From an uncultured Streptococcus sp. (GTDB lineage: Bacteria; Bacillota; Bacilli; Lactobacillales; Streptococcaceae): DNA of 19,074 nucleotides. The stretch covers positions 1 through 19,074 of the forward strand of contig NZ_CALIIB010000136.1 in the NCBI RefSeq assembly GCF_938020365.1, in the 5' to 3' direction. Position 1 is the first letter of the stretch. Every line of letters begins with the position of its first letter. This document shows positions 1 to 7,574 of the stretch, one piece after another. The notes under the pieces were generated by a model. The model worked only from the letters and a program-made list of their open reading frames with translations, was not told where the DNA came from and did no database searches. The position numbers were made by a program, and so were the translations under genes.

Positions 1-2
1 TC

Positions 3-494
3 ACATCTAACGTTGCTTACTCTAAACAAACTGGTAACTCACCAGTCCACAAAGGTGTATACCTTAACGAAGATGGTTCTGTGAACTTGTCTAAACTTGA
101 ATTCTTCTCACCAGGTGCTAACCCATCTAACAAAGCGAAAGGTGGCTGGTTGCAAAACTTGAACTCACTTGCGAGCCTTGACTTTGGTTACGCAGCTGAC
201 GGTATCTCATTGACAACTCAAGTTTCACCACGTGCTCTTGGTAAGACTCGTGACGAACAAGTGGACAACTTGGTAACAATTCTTGATGGTTACTTCGAAA
301 ACGGTGGACAACACGTTAACTTGAACGTTATGGACTTGCAAGATGTTTACGACAAGATCATGTCAGGTGAAGACGTTATCGTACGTATCTCTGGATACTG
401 TGTAAACACTAAATACCTCACTCCAGAACAAAAAACTGAATTGACACAACGTGTCTTCCACGAAGTTCTTTCTATGGATGATGCACTTAGCTAA
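3..494 (+). CDS. pflB: Formate C-acetyltransferase (pyruvate formate-lyase), C-terminal part
   Basis: Only the last 163 residues are in the window; the reading frame is open from base 3 and the gene starts to the left. The enzyme splits pyruvate plus CoA into acetyl-CoA and formate in the cytoplasm and supports mixed-acid fermentation under anaerobic, sugar-limited conditions. The segment holds the C-terminal glycyl-radical domain: the motif RISGYCVNT is at about 384-410, and its Gly codon (393-395) is the residue that would carry the radical made by the PFL activase. Classical enterobacterial PFL has SGYA where this has SGYC, as expected for streptococci. Codon choice is strongly biased to a few C-ending and A-ending codons, as in very highly expressed genes. 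The protein ends MDDALS, apparently a few residues shorter than other streptococcal PFLs that I recall. Identification is secure. Confidence 0.96.
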   Translation, partial: TSNVAYSKQTGNSPVHKGVYLNEDGSVNLSKLEFFSPGANPSNKAKGGWLQNLNSLASLDFGYAADGISLTTQVSPRALGKTRDEQVDNLVTILDGYFENGGQHVNLNVMDLQDVYDKIMSGEDVIVRISGYCVNTKYLTPEQKTELTQRVFHEVLSMDDALS

Positions 495-511
495 GCCTCT
501 TTCCTAATTGC

Positions 512-538
512 AAAACCAGCTGAAAATCAGCTGGTTTT
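512..538 (+). terminator. Rho-independent terminator of pflB
   Basis: A perfect 12-bp inverted repeat (AAAACCAGCTGA / TCAGCTGGTTTT) with an AAA loop starts 17 bases after the pflB stop and is followed by a T-rich stretch (CTTTTACTTT). It separates pflB from the exporter genes. Confidence 0.92.
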
Positions 539-571
539 CTTTTACTTTGGAGAGATAGCTTTGAGCATTTG

Positions 572-580
572 TGTTATAAT
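572..580 (+). promoter_or_regulatory. Extended -10 promoter of the thrE-like pair
   Basis: TGTTATAAT is a consensus TATAAT with the TGn extension, about 32 bases before the start codon. No good -35 hexamer lies at 16-18 bp, which fits an extended -10 promoter. A strong SD (AAGGGG, 601-606) is 5 nt before the ATG at 612. Confidence 0.7.
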
Positions 581-611
581 AGAGGTATTGTGAAATGAAA
601 AAGGGGATATA

Positions 612-1385
612 ATGGCTGAGAAAATGTCTACAGATGAAAAAAATCTTAATCTGGCCGTTGATGTTATCATGCTAGCTGGGACCTTGCTATTACAAAGCGG
701 CTCAGAAATTTATCGGGTCGAAGACACCATGATCCGGATTGCCCATTCGCAAGGCATCATGGACTGCAATGCCTTAGCCATGCCCGTTGCCATATTCTTT
801 TCAATTGAAAACACTAATATTTCTCGAATGAAGCGAAATATCCATATGAACTACAACATCGAGAAAGTCTGCGATGTCAATCAGGTTTCTCGGCAATTAG
901 TCAGTGGAGCAATCAATTTGGAAGAAGCTCTTGAACAACTAAGGGCACTTAAAACAAAAGGGGTTCCCTATAGCAAAAGAGAACTCATTACAGCAGCCAC
1001 GCTCAGTGCTCCTTTCTTTTCTATCATGTTCGGTGGAAATTTCTACGATGCTCTTGGAGCCGGTATCGCGACTCTATTTGGCTTCTCTTTCTCCCTTTAT
1101 GTCGATAAATATATCCGAATTCCTTTTGTTTCGGCCTTTGCTGGAGCTTTTGTCTTCGGATTATTAGCCCAGATTTGGGCTTACTATTCGGGATTCGATT
1201 CAACAGCAGACTTGATCATCGCAGGAGCTGTCATGCCCTTCGTCCCAGGAATCGCTCTGACCAACTCAGTTAGAGATATCATGACCAACCATATCAACTC
1301 TGGAATGAGCAAACTCTTTGAATCGCTCCTCATTACCCTTGCTCTCGGCGCCGGCACCTCTGTCGCCCTCATTCTTATGAAATAA
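612..1385 (+). CDS. Threonine/serine exporter family protein, large (YjjP-like) subunit
   Basis: This 257-residue protein matches the N-terminal half of the ThrE family (DUF1212, YjjP type). Residues 1-120 are a soluble domain containing the family's conserved LLLQSGSEIYRVEDT-like stretch (about 25-39). About five membrane segments follow (roughly 125-257), with the hallmark PFVPGIALTNSVRDI at 209-223. In Corynebacterium, ThrE is one polypeptide that exports Thr and Ser; in E. coli the split YjjP/YjjB pair is reported to export succinate, so the substrate here is open. The partner gene starts 4 bases downstream, so the two very likely form one complex in the cytoplasmic membrane. The start is supported by AAGGGG at 601-606. 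Confidence 0.88.
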   Translation: MAEKMSTDEKNLNLAVDVIMLAGTLLLQSGSEIYRVEDTMIRIAHSQGIMDCNALAMPVAIFFSIENTNISRMKRNIHMNYNIEKVCDVNQVSRQLVSGAINLEEALEQLRALKTKGVPYSKRELITAATLSAPFFSIMFGGNFYDALGAGIATLFGFSFSLYVDKYIRIPFVSAFAGAFVFGLLAQIWAYYSGFDSTADLIIAGAVMPFVPGIALTNSVRDIMTNHINSGMSKLFESLLITLALGAGTSVALILMK

Positions 1386-1389
1386 GCCT

Positions 1390-1848
1390 ATGACAATCTT
1401 GACTTTCTTACTACAAGCTCTGGCCAGCCTACTGGCTATCATCACTTTTCTAATCGTTCTAAACGTCCAGCGTAGTATGCTGATTCCTGGTGGAGTTTTA
1501 GGTATGGCTACTTGGCTACTCTATCTCCTACTCAAGGGACCGACCAATGTTATCATTGCAACCTTTGTGGCTGCTATCATTGGTTCCTGTGCCAGCCAAA
1601 TCCTCAGTATCATCTACAGAACGCCTGCTGTCGTCTTTATTTTGGCTATTCTAGCGCCTCTAGTACCTGGATATATTTCCTATCGGACAACTGCCTTCTT
1701 TGTGACAGGTGATTACAGTCATGCTATGGTCAATGCTACCTTGGTCGTCATCCTAGCCTTGGTCATCTCTATCGGGATGGCTAGCGGGACGGTTGTATTA
1801 AAGATTTACAGCTACCTGAAGAAACATCCTCTTCACTATAAAAAATGA
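1390..1848 (+). CDS. Threonine/serine exporter family protein, small (YjjB-like) subunit
   Basis: This 152-residue, almost wholly membrane-embedded protein has about four to five hydrophobic segments and corresponds to the C-terminal half of ThrE (YjjB type, ThrE_2 domain). The family's PLVPGY-like element is present at about residues 90-96, mirroring the PFVPG element of the upstream partner. The gene starts 4 bases after the upstream stop with no strong SD of its own, which suggests translational coupling and a fixed subunit ratio. Its last codons and stop lie inside the terminator hairpin shared with mvaA. Substrate unknown: threonine/serine or a dicarboxylate such as succinate are the family precedents. 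Confidence 0.87.
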   Translation: MTILTFLLQALASLLAIITFLIVLNVQRSMLIPGGVLGMATWLLYLLLKGPTNVIIATFVAAIIGSCASQILSIIYRTPAVVFILAILAPLVPGYISYRTTAFFVTGDYSHAMVNATLVVILALVISIGMASGTVVLKIYSYLKKHPLHYKK

Positions 1849-1872
1849 GTCAATACATATTGACTCATTTTT
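1841..1872. terminator. Bidirectional terminator between convergent thrE-like pair and mvaS-mvaA
   Basis: A perfect 15-bp inverted repeat (AAAAATGAGTCAATA / TATTGACTCATTTTT) with a 2-base centre gives a hairpin with an A-tract before and a T-tract after on both strands. The TGA stop of the small exporter subunit (1846-1848) and the TGA stop of mvaA (complement of 1865-1867) sit at mirror positions in the two arms. Confidence 0.93.
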
Positions 1873-3145
1873 CTTTACGCATTTTGGTTAGAATTTTCTT
1901 AGCTTTTGCCTGATTAAATTGCTTCTCTTTAAGAAGTTCTGCAACGACAGCAGCAATCTCATCTTCCTGAGCACCTGCCAATAAAGCTAGGGATTTAGCT
2001 TGGAGCTTCATGTGGCCAGCCTGAATTCCCGTGGTCACCAGTGCTCTTAAAGCCGCAAAATTTTGCGCTAAGCCGACAGAAGCGATAATCGAAGCTAATT
2101 CTTTTGCTGTCGGTTGCCCCAATAAATCAAAACTGGCGACGACCATTGGATTAAGACCAATGGAACCTCCCTTGGCCGCAACCGGCATGGGTAGAGTCAA
2201 CTGGCCATAGAGTTTTCTTTCCTCTAGATTGGCCTCCCAGTTACTCAATCCTTGATAACGGCCATCACGAGCAGCATAGGCATGGGCCCCTGCTTCAATA
2301 GCGCGCCAGTCATTACCTGTCGCCAAAAGAACTGCATCAATGCCGTTGAAAATGCCTTTATTATGCGTGCTGGCTCGATAAGGATCCAGTTTTGCAAACT
2401 GACTAGCTAGAGCGATTCTTTGAGCGGTGCGTTCAGCTTCTGCCTTGTCTCGACTGAGTGAGTGGAAATCAATTTCACAAGAGGCTGTTACGAGCGCCTC
2501 AGTCGCATAGTTAGACAGGATGGCCATCAAGCTCTGTCCACCTGTTAACTCCTCCAACCGTTCTTTTAGGGCTTCTAGCATCGTATTAAGGATATTGGCA
2601 CCCATGGCTTCCTGAGTGTCCACGACAAGGTAGACAACTAGAAAGTCCGTCTCTCCCTCTAGGAAGTCCATTCGTAAATCACGCGCCCCACCTCCTCGCT
2701 TGACGATGGAAGGATGGGCTTGATTTGCCAACTCTAATAAGGCTGACTTCTCATTTTGGATCTGCTCCAGGGCTTTAGCTATATCAGGTACATCATAGAG
2801 TGCGACCTGTCCAATCATCTGCCGATTATGAATTTCGGTCTTGAAACCACCGCTACGCTTGATGATTTTTGCTGCAAAACTAGCAGCAGCAACGACAGAA
2901 GGCTCCTCTGTTGCAAAAGGTACCTGATAAACCTGCTCATCTATGAGAAAGTCCGGTGCAATCGAATAAGGCAAAGCCAGAATAGAAAGCACATTTTCAC
3001 TCATTTGATTAGCTGTCTCCAGCGGCAGATGGCTTTGATTAGCAAGATTTTGCCAATTCTCAGCTTGGAGTAGCTCATGGGTTTTCAGAAACTCTAGCCG
3101 CTCTGCAGGCGTTTTTTTAGAAAATCCGGTCCAATTTATTTTCAT
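1865..3145 (-). CDS. mvaA: Hydroxymethylglutaryl-CoA reductase, class II
   Basis: Catalyses the two-step reduction of HMG-CoA to mevalonate, the committed step towards isoprenoid precursors (undecaprenyl carrier, quinone side chains). The 426-residue length is usual for bacterial class II enzymes, which lack the membrane domain of the eukaryotic class. Catalytic residues are visible: the Glu of EEPSVVAA (80-81), Lys263 in HNKG, Asp270 in NGIDAV and His378 in GHMKLQ. These correspond to the Glu/Lys/Asp/His set described for the Pseudomonas mevalonii enzyme. The coenzyme-binding EAMGANILN element is at 179-187. The start codon overlaps the mvaS stop by ATGA (3142-3145), so the two genes are translationally coupled. 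The stop codon is inside the shared convergent terminator. Confidence 0.96.
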   Translation of the reverse strand: MKINWTGFSKKTPAERLEFLKTHELLQAENWQNLANQSHLPLETANQMSENVLSILALPYSIAPDFLIDEQVYQVPFATEEPSVVAAASFAAKIIKRSGGFKTEIHNRQMIGQVALYDVPDIAKALEQIQNEKSALLELANQAHPSIVKRGGGARDLRMDFLEGETDFLVVYLVVDTQEAMGANILNTMLEALKERLEELTGGQSLMAILSNYATEALVTASCEIDFHSLSRDKAEAERTAQRIALASQFAKLDPYRASTHNKGIFNGIDAVLLATGNDWRAIEAGAHAYAARDGRYQGLSNWEANLEERKLYGQLTLPMPVAAKGGSIGLNPMVVASFDLLGQPTAKELASIIASVGLAQNFAALRALVTTGIQAGHMKLQAKSLALLAGAQEDEIAAVVAELLKEKQFNQAKAKKILTKMRKEK

Positions 3146-4320
3146 GATGATTTCTCAACTTTGATATACTTGCGCTGGTGTTGGTCGATTTGAACCAAGG
3201 CGTAAACTTGATCATCGTAGTCAGAAAAAACAGCTGAGCCGTTTTCATCCAGCTGGGCTTCTGCAAAGAAGAGCTCTTCATAGGCAGCAAGCGTCAATTC
3301 CTGACGTTGATTCAATTGCTCTAAACGATGAGTCGTCAGCTGTTTTTCATAACCTTCTACCAGATTGGCACTAAAAATCTCGGCCACAGCACCACTCCCA
3401 TAACTAAAGAGAGCAATCTTGTCACCAGCTTTAAGATTCTCAGAGTTTTCTAAGAGGGACAAGAGCCCTAAAAAGAGGGATCCTGTATAGATATTCCCAA
3501 CCTTTTGGCTATAGAGAATAGACTTGTCAAAGTTTTCTTGCAGGCCCTTTTGCTCCTCCTGAGACAAGCTTTTATCCATAATTTTATTCAGCCCCTTCAG
3601 CGCCAATTTGGGATAGGGGAGATGGAAACAAACCGCTGCAAAGTCTCCTAAAGCTAAACCATGACGCTTTTGGTATTCGTTCCAAGTCGTCTTGAGGCAA
3701 TCCAGGTACTGCTGGGTTGAGTAAACACCATTGACGTAAGGAGTCGTCGAATAATTTGGCCGCCAGAAATCCATAATATCACGAGTCTGAGCCACATTAT
3801 CTTCATTGAATTCAAGGATGCGTGGATTTTGACTGATCACCATAGCGACAGCGCCTGCACCTTGAGTCGGCTCGCCTGGCGTCTCTTTCCCATATTTGGC
3901 AATGTCGCTAGCGATAACCAAGACCTTGCTTTCTGGATATTGTCTGATATGCAGCTTGGCATAGTCTAGAGCAGCAGTTGCTCCATAGCAGGCCTCTTTA
4001 ATTTCAAAGCTACGAGCAAAGGGCTGAATGCCCAAAAGACCATGAATAAAGACCGAAGCCGCCTTGCTTTGGTCGATGCTAGACTCTGTTGCGACAATGA
4101 CCATATCAATGACCCTCTTGTCCTCGACGGTCAAGATTTGCTCAGCCGCTGTCGCGCCCAAAGTGACAATATCCTCAGTTAAAGGAGCAATGCTGATCTC
4201 CTTCATCAACAATCCCTTGCTGAGCTTATTGGGATCAATACCCCGCTCCTCAGCCAGATGATCTAATTTTAAAACATAATTGCTAGTCGCAAAACCGATT
4301 TGATCGATTCCGATTTTCAT
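3142..4320 (-). CDS. mvaS: Hydroxymethylglutaryl-CoA synthase
   Basis: Condenses acetyl-CoA with acetoacetyl-CoA to give HMG-CoA, the substrate of the downstream reductase. With the start at MKIGIDQIGF the protein has 392 residues and the catalytic triad falls at Glu79 (ATES), Cys111 (EACYGA, the acylated nucleophile) and His233 (CFHLP), matching the numbering of characterised Gram-positive HMG-CoA synthases. I prefer this ATG (4318-4320) over an in-frame TTG at 4336-4338 because a GAGG SD at about 4329-4332 lies 8 nt before it; the ATG one codon earlier (4323) cannot be excluded. mvaS-mvaA form a two-gene operon; the rest of the pathway (thiolase, mevalonate kinases) is not in the window. 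Confidence 0.95.
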   Translation of the reverse strand: MKIGIDQIGFATSNYVLKLDHLAEERGIDPNKLSKGLLMKEISIAPLTEDIVTLGATAAEQILTVEDKRVIDMVIVATESSIDQSKAASVFIHGLLGIQPFARSFEIKEACYGATAALDYAKLHIRQYPESKVLVIASDIAKYGKETPGEPTQGAGAVAMVISQNPRILEFNEDNVAQTRDIMDFWRPNYSTTPYVNGVYSTQQYLDCLKTTWNEYQKRHGLALGDFAAVCFHLPYPKLALKGLNKIMDKSLSQEEQKGLQENFDKSILYSQKVGNIYTGSLFLGLLSLLENSENLKAGDKIALFSYGSGAVAEIFSANLVEGYEKQLTTHRLEQLNQRQELTLAAYEELFFAEAQLDENGSAVFSDYDDQVYALVQIDQHQRKYIKVEKSS

Positions 4321-4369
4321 CATAAAGACCTCATTCAATTCATTTGATAGCTAATAGTATTCAGACATT

Positions 4370-4378
4370 ATTTTACCA
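4370..4378 (-). promoter_or_regulatory. Likely extended -10 promoter of mvaS-mvaA
   Basis: On the minus strand TGGTAAAAT, a TGn-extended -10 box, sits about 47 bases before the mvaS start. The -35 region is poor. No other convincing promoter is visible between der and mvaS. Confidence 0.45.
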
Positions 4379-4454
4379 TAATTAAGGCTAAAACTCTTTT
4401 AAAAACCATTTTTTAAGCCCAAATCCGACTTGAGACGGAGAAAGCTCATCATCA

Positions 4455-4477
4455 AAAAATGAGAGAAACTCATTTTT
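4455..4477 (-). terminator. Terminator downstream of der
   Basis: A 9-bp stem (AAAAATGAG / CTCATTTTT) with a 5-base loop, flanked by T-runs on either strand, lies about 135 bases past the der stop. It would end the nrdR-der operon transcript. Because the flanks are symmetric it could work in both directions, but no plus-strand gene precedes it. The stretch 4478-4611 between der and this hairpin holds no gene that I can support. Confidence 0.75.
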
Positions 4478-4611
4478 CCAATTCAGTTTCCCTCATTAAT
4501 CTATTCCAAATTTTGAGCTAGCAAGTTTAGGGTTTTAAGGATAAACTTTCCGCCCACGAATTCCCTGAAATCGCTCTTGTTTTTTTCTTTATAAACAGTC
4601 CGAAGCAAGTC

Positions 4612-5922
4612 CTACTTCCGCTTCCTTGCAATCAGGTGAATCGGTGTTCCTTCAAAGACAAAGGCCTTGCGGATTTGATTTTCTAAGAAACGCAGGTAAG
4701 AGAAATGCATAAGCTCTTCTTCGTTGACAAAGATGACAAAGGTCGGCGGTTTGGTCGCAACCTGAGTCGCATAAAAAATCTTGAGACGTTTACCCTTGTC
4801 AGTCGGCGTCGGATTAATCGCGATAGCATCCATGATGACATCATTGAGTACCGCAGACGGAATACGGGTATTTTGACTCTGACTGATTTGCTTAATCATG
4901 TCCGGCAGCTTATGGAGACGCTGCTTGGTTAGGGCAGAGACAAAGATAATCGGGGCATAAGACAGATACTGGAACTGGTCACGAATATCTTCTTCCCAGT
5001 CTTTCATAGTATGGTTGTCTTTTTCCAGCGTGTCCCACTTATTGACGACGATAACAATACCTTTACCTGCTTCATGGGCAAAGCCAGCAATTCGCTTGTC
5101 GTACTCACGAATTCCTTCTTCAGCATTCAGTACCATCAGAACGACATCTGAGCGGTCAATCGCCCGCATAGCCCGCATGACAGAGTATTTCTCCGTATTT
5201 TCATACACCTTGCCTGACTTGCGCATACCAGCCGTGTCGATCATGGTAAATTCCTGACCTTCACTGTCTGTAAAGACCGTATCAATGGCGTCACGCGTTG
5301 TGCCAGCAACAGGACTAGCAATAACCCGCTCCTCACCCAAAATAGCATTGATCAAGCTAGACTTGCCGACATTAGGACGGCCAATCAAGCTAAACTTAAT
5401 CATATCAGGATTTTCAGCGACTTCTTCATGTGGAAGATTTTCAACGATAGCGTCTAGAACATCCCCTGTACCAATCCCATGGACAGAAGATACTGGAAAT
5501 GGATCGCCCAAGCCCAGCGCATAGAAATCATAGATTTCATTGCGCATTTCAGGATTATCCACTTTATTAACCGCTAAAATAATCGGCTTGTGGGTCTTAT
5601 ACAGCATCCGAGCCACATACTCGTCCGCATCAGTGATGCCTTCCTTGCCGGACACGACAAAAACGATGACATCAGCCTCGTCCATAGCGATCTCAGCTTG
5701 ATGCTTGATTTGCTCCATAAAAGGCGCATCAACATCATCAATTCCGCCCGTATCAATGATACTAAACTTACGATTCAGCCAATCTGCCGTCGCATAGATT
5801 CGGTCACGAGTAACCCCTTCCACGTCTTCGACAATGGAAATCCGCTCACCCGCAATCCGGTTAAATAGCGTTGACTTGCCGACATTGGGACGGCCGACAA
5901 TGGCAATAGTTGGTAAAGCCAT
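4612..5922 (-). CDS. der: Ribosome biogenesis GTPase Der (EngA)
   Basis: Essential tandem-GTPase that binds the 50S subunit and promotes its late assembly. Both G domains are complete in the 436-residue protein. Domain 1 has GRPNVGKS (10-17), DTGG (57-60) and NKVD (119-122). Domain 2 has GRPNVGKS (181-188), DTAG (229-232) and NKWD (294-297). The C-terminal part, about 353-436, is the KH-like RNA-binding domain and ends in basic residues. The SD AGAGG lies 6 nt before the ATG. It is the last gene of the nrdR-dnaB-dnaI-nitroreductase-der run, 42 bases after the nitroreductase. I see no clear promoter in that gap, so it is probably read through from upstream. Confidence 0.98.
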   Translation of the reverse strand: MALPTIAIVGRPNVGKSTLFNRIAGERISIVEDVEGVTRDRIYATADWLNRKFSIIDTGGIDDVDAPFMEQIKHQAEIAMDEADVIVFVVSGKEGITDADEYVARMLYKTHKPIILAVNKVDNPEMRNEIYDFYALGLGDPFPVSSVHGIGTGDVLDAIVENLPHEEVAENPDMIKFSLIGRPNVGKSSLINAILGEERVIASPVAGTTRDAIDTVFTDSEGQEFTMIDTAGMRKSGKVYENTEKYSVMRAMRAIDRSDVVLMVLNAEEGIREYDKRIAGFAHEAGKGIVIVVNKWDTLEKDNHTMKDWEEDIRDQFQYLSYAPIIFVSALTKQRLHKLPDMIKQISQSQNTRIPSAVLNDVIMDAIAINPTPTDKGKRLKIFYATQVATKPPTFVIFVNEEELMHFSYLRFLENQIRKAFVFEGTPIHLIARKRK

Positions 5923-5964
5923 GTTTTTCCTCTTTCATTCTTTAGGACAGAGCTGAGCTCCGCC

Positions 5965-6681
5965 TTATTTTTCTAATTTCTTTTCTTTGAACAATTGGTC
6001 AATTGCTTGATTCGGTTCCTGACCAAATTGGGCTGCCAAACGCTGGCTCCAAGTATCCTGTGCCCGATCACCAGCATACTCAGCCTGCACACGGTCATAG
6101 GCCTCGATGACTGAGCTGAGTTGCTCACAGTATTCTTCTTCAAAGACCACCGCTTCATAAGGCAGACGTGGTTTGACAGCATGGTTTTGATTAGGCTTTC
6201 CTAAAGCCATACCAAAAACTGGATAAGTATAGTCTGGCAGGTTAAAGAGCTGGGCAATTTTTGAAGCTTCATAGCGAACTAAACCAATAATAACACCACT
6301 ATAACCCAGACTTTCAGCTGCTAAGAGGGTATTTTGCCCTGCCAAAGCAGCATCTACCGAGCTAATGAGAATATTTTCGGTTCCTTCAGGGTAAAAACCA
6401 TCCGTGTGCAATTGAACGCCCTTTTGAGCACGATTGAGGTCGCCAACAAAAAGTAGGAAGGCCGAAGACTGCCGAATGGCTTCTTGGGGAACCAACTCAA
6501 AAAGGGCTTCTTTTTTCTCCTGACTGCGCACCACAATGATAGAGTAGGACTGGAAGTTTTTCCAGCTGGAAGCAGCACGTCCAGCATCGATAATCGCGCG
6601 TAGTTCTTCATCTGAAATCTGCTCCTCCGTAAAGCGCCGAACAGACGTATGAGCTTTCATCAAGTTAATTGTTTCATTCAT
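5965..6681 (-). CDS. NADPH-dependent nitroreductase family oxidoreductase (NfsA/NfrA-like)
   Basis: A 238-residue FMN-dependent oxidoreductase of the nitroreductase fold. The N-terminal SVRRFT (13-18) is the family's phosphate/FMN-binding arginine motif, and AASSWKNFQSYSIIVV (36-51) corresponds to the usual flavin-site PSSxNxQ region. Members reduce flavins, quinones or nitro compounds with NAD(P)H; the physiological substrate cannot be read from sequence. The start overlaps the dnaI stop by ATGA (6678-6681), so the gene is translationally coupled to the helicase loader. That association is probably positional rather than functional. Confidence 0.87.
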   Translation of the reverse strand: MNETINLMKAHTSVRRFTEEQISDEELRAIIDAGRAASSWKNFQSYSIIVVRSQEKKEALFELVPQEAIRQSSAFLLFVGDLNRAQKGVQLHTDGFYPEGTENILISSVDAALAGQNTLLAAESLGYSGVIIGLVRYEASKIAQLFNLPDYTYPVFGMALGKPNQNHAVKPRLPYEAVVFEEEYCEQLSSVIEAYDRVQAEYAGDRAQDTWSQRLAAQFGQEPNQAIDQLFKEKKLEK

Positions 6682-7574
6682 CGGCGGTTCTCTCCTTCTA
6701 GATGCACTTCCTTGGCCAGAAACTTAATCCGCTCCATAACCCGCTTGGCTTGCCAGGTCTCATCGCCATTCTTAGAATTAGCAAAGTGACGCTCCAAATC
6801 TGCAAAACTGAAGTTAGAAGTAAAGAAAGTTGGCAGATTTTCCTGCATACGGTGCTGGAGGATAACTTGTAAAATCTCATCCCGCATCCAGGGGCTAGAC
6901 TGCTCTGCACCGATATCGTCCAAAATCAGCACTTGAGCTGTCTTGACCTGGTCAATCTTGTCCTTGACCAAGCCAGAACTGATAGCATTTTTAACATCTA
7001 AAACAAAGCTCGGATAGTGAACTAGAGTAGTTGAAGCACCTCGCTCTACTGACAATTCATGAGCTAAAGCAGCCATCAAATAACTTTTCCCAATACCAAA
7101 ATCTCCATAGAGATAAACAGCCTTTTGATAATTAGGATAATCAGCCACAAAATTAGCCAATCGTTCAAAAATTTCATCACGATTCTTTTTTAAGTCAATT
7201 TGACCGAAACTCGCATCTTTAAGACTAGAAGGTAGGTTAATTAGATTGATCCGATCTTTAATATTTTTCAACTTTTCCTGCTCAATCAACTCAGGCGTTT
7301 CCTCATAGGCAACATCCGCATAGCCTTCATTTTTCACCAAGATTGGCTTATAACCCTTGGCAATATAATTCTGATCTTCTAGCAGGAAGCGATCTCGTTC
7401 GGTAATGTATTGATTGAACTTAGAAATGCTCCGCTGAATCTCAGCTTGGGTCAGCTTTTCCTGCTGGATAAAGGCTGCCACATCTGGATCGGCCATAATC
7501 TGCTTGACCAGCTCCTGATAATCAAACTGCTTCACCTTATTCATATGAGGCATTGCCTGTCCTATTTTCTCCAT
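6678..7574 (-). CDS. dnaI: Primosomal protein DnaI, helicase loader
   Basis: AAA+ ATPase that loads the replicative hexameric helicase (DnaC in Firmicutes) at oriC and at restarted forks, working with DnaB and DnaD. The 298-residue protein has an N-terminal helicase-binding domain (about 1-130). The ATPase core has Walker A GDFGIGKS (157-164), Walker B LILDD (216-220), sensor-1 TSNF (252-255) and a probable arginine finger at Arg278 in KRVMERI. The ATG follows directly on the dnaB TAA (TAAATG) with a GGGTGG-type SD inside the dnaB end, so translation is coupled. The downstream nitroreductase overlaps it by 4 bases. Confidence 0.96.
   Translation of the reverse strand: MEKIGQAMPHMNKVKQFDYQELVKQIMADPDVAAFIQQEKLTQAEIQRSISKFNQYITERDRFLLEDQNYIAKGYKPILVKNEGYADVAYEETPELIEQEKLKNIKDRINLINLPSSLKDASFGQIDLKKNRDEIFERLANFVADYPNYQKAVYLYGDFGIGKSYLMAALAHELSVERGASTTLVHYPSFVLDVKNAISSGLVKDKIDQVKTAQVLILDDIGAEQSSPWMRDEILQVILQHRMQENLPTFFTSNFSFADLERHFANSKNGDETWQAKRVMERIKFLAKEVHLEGENRR

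Noticed and set aside
4705..5868. Several open frames on the plus strand opposite der
   Set aside because: They mirror the GC-richer codons of der, lack SDs and show no domain character; der itself has all GTPase motifs.
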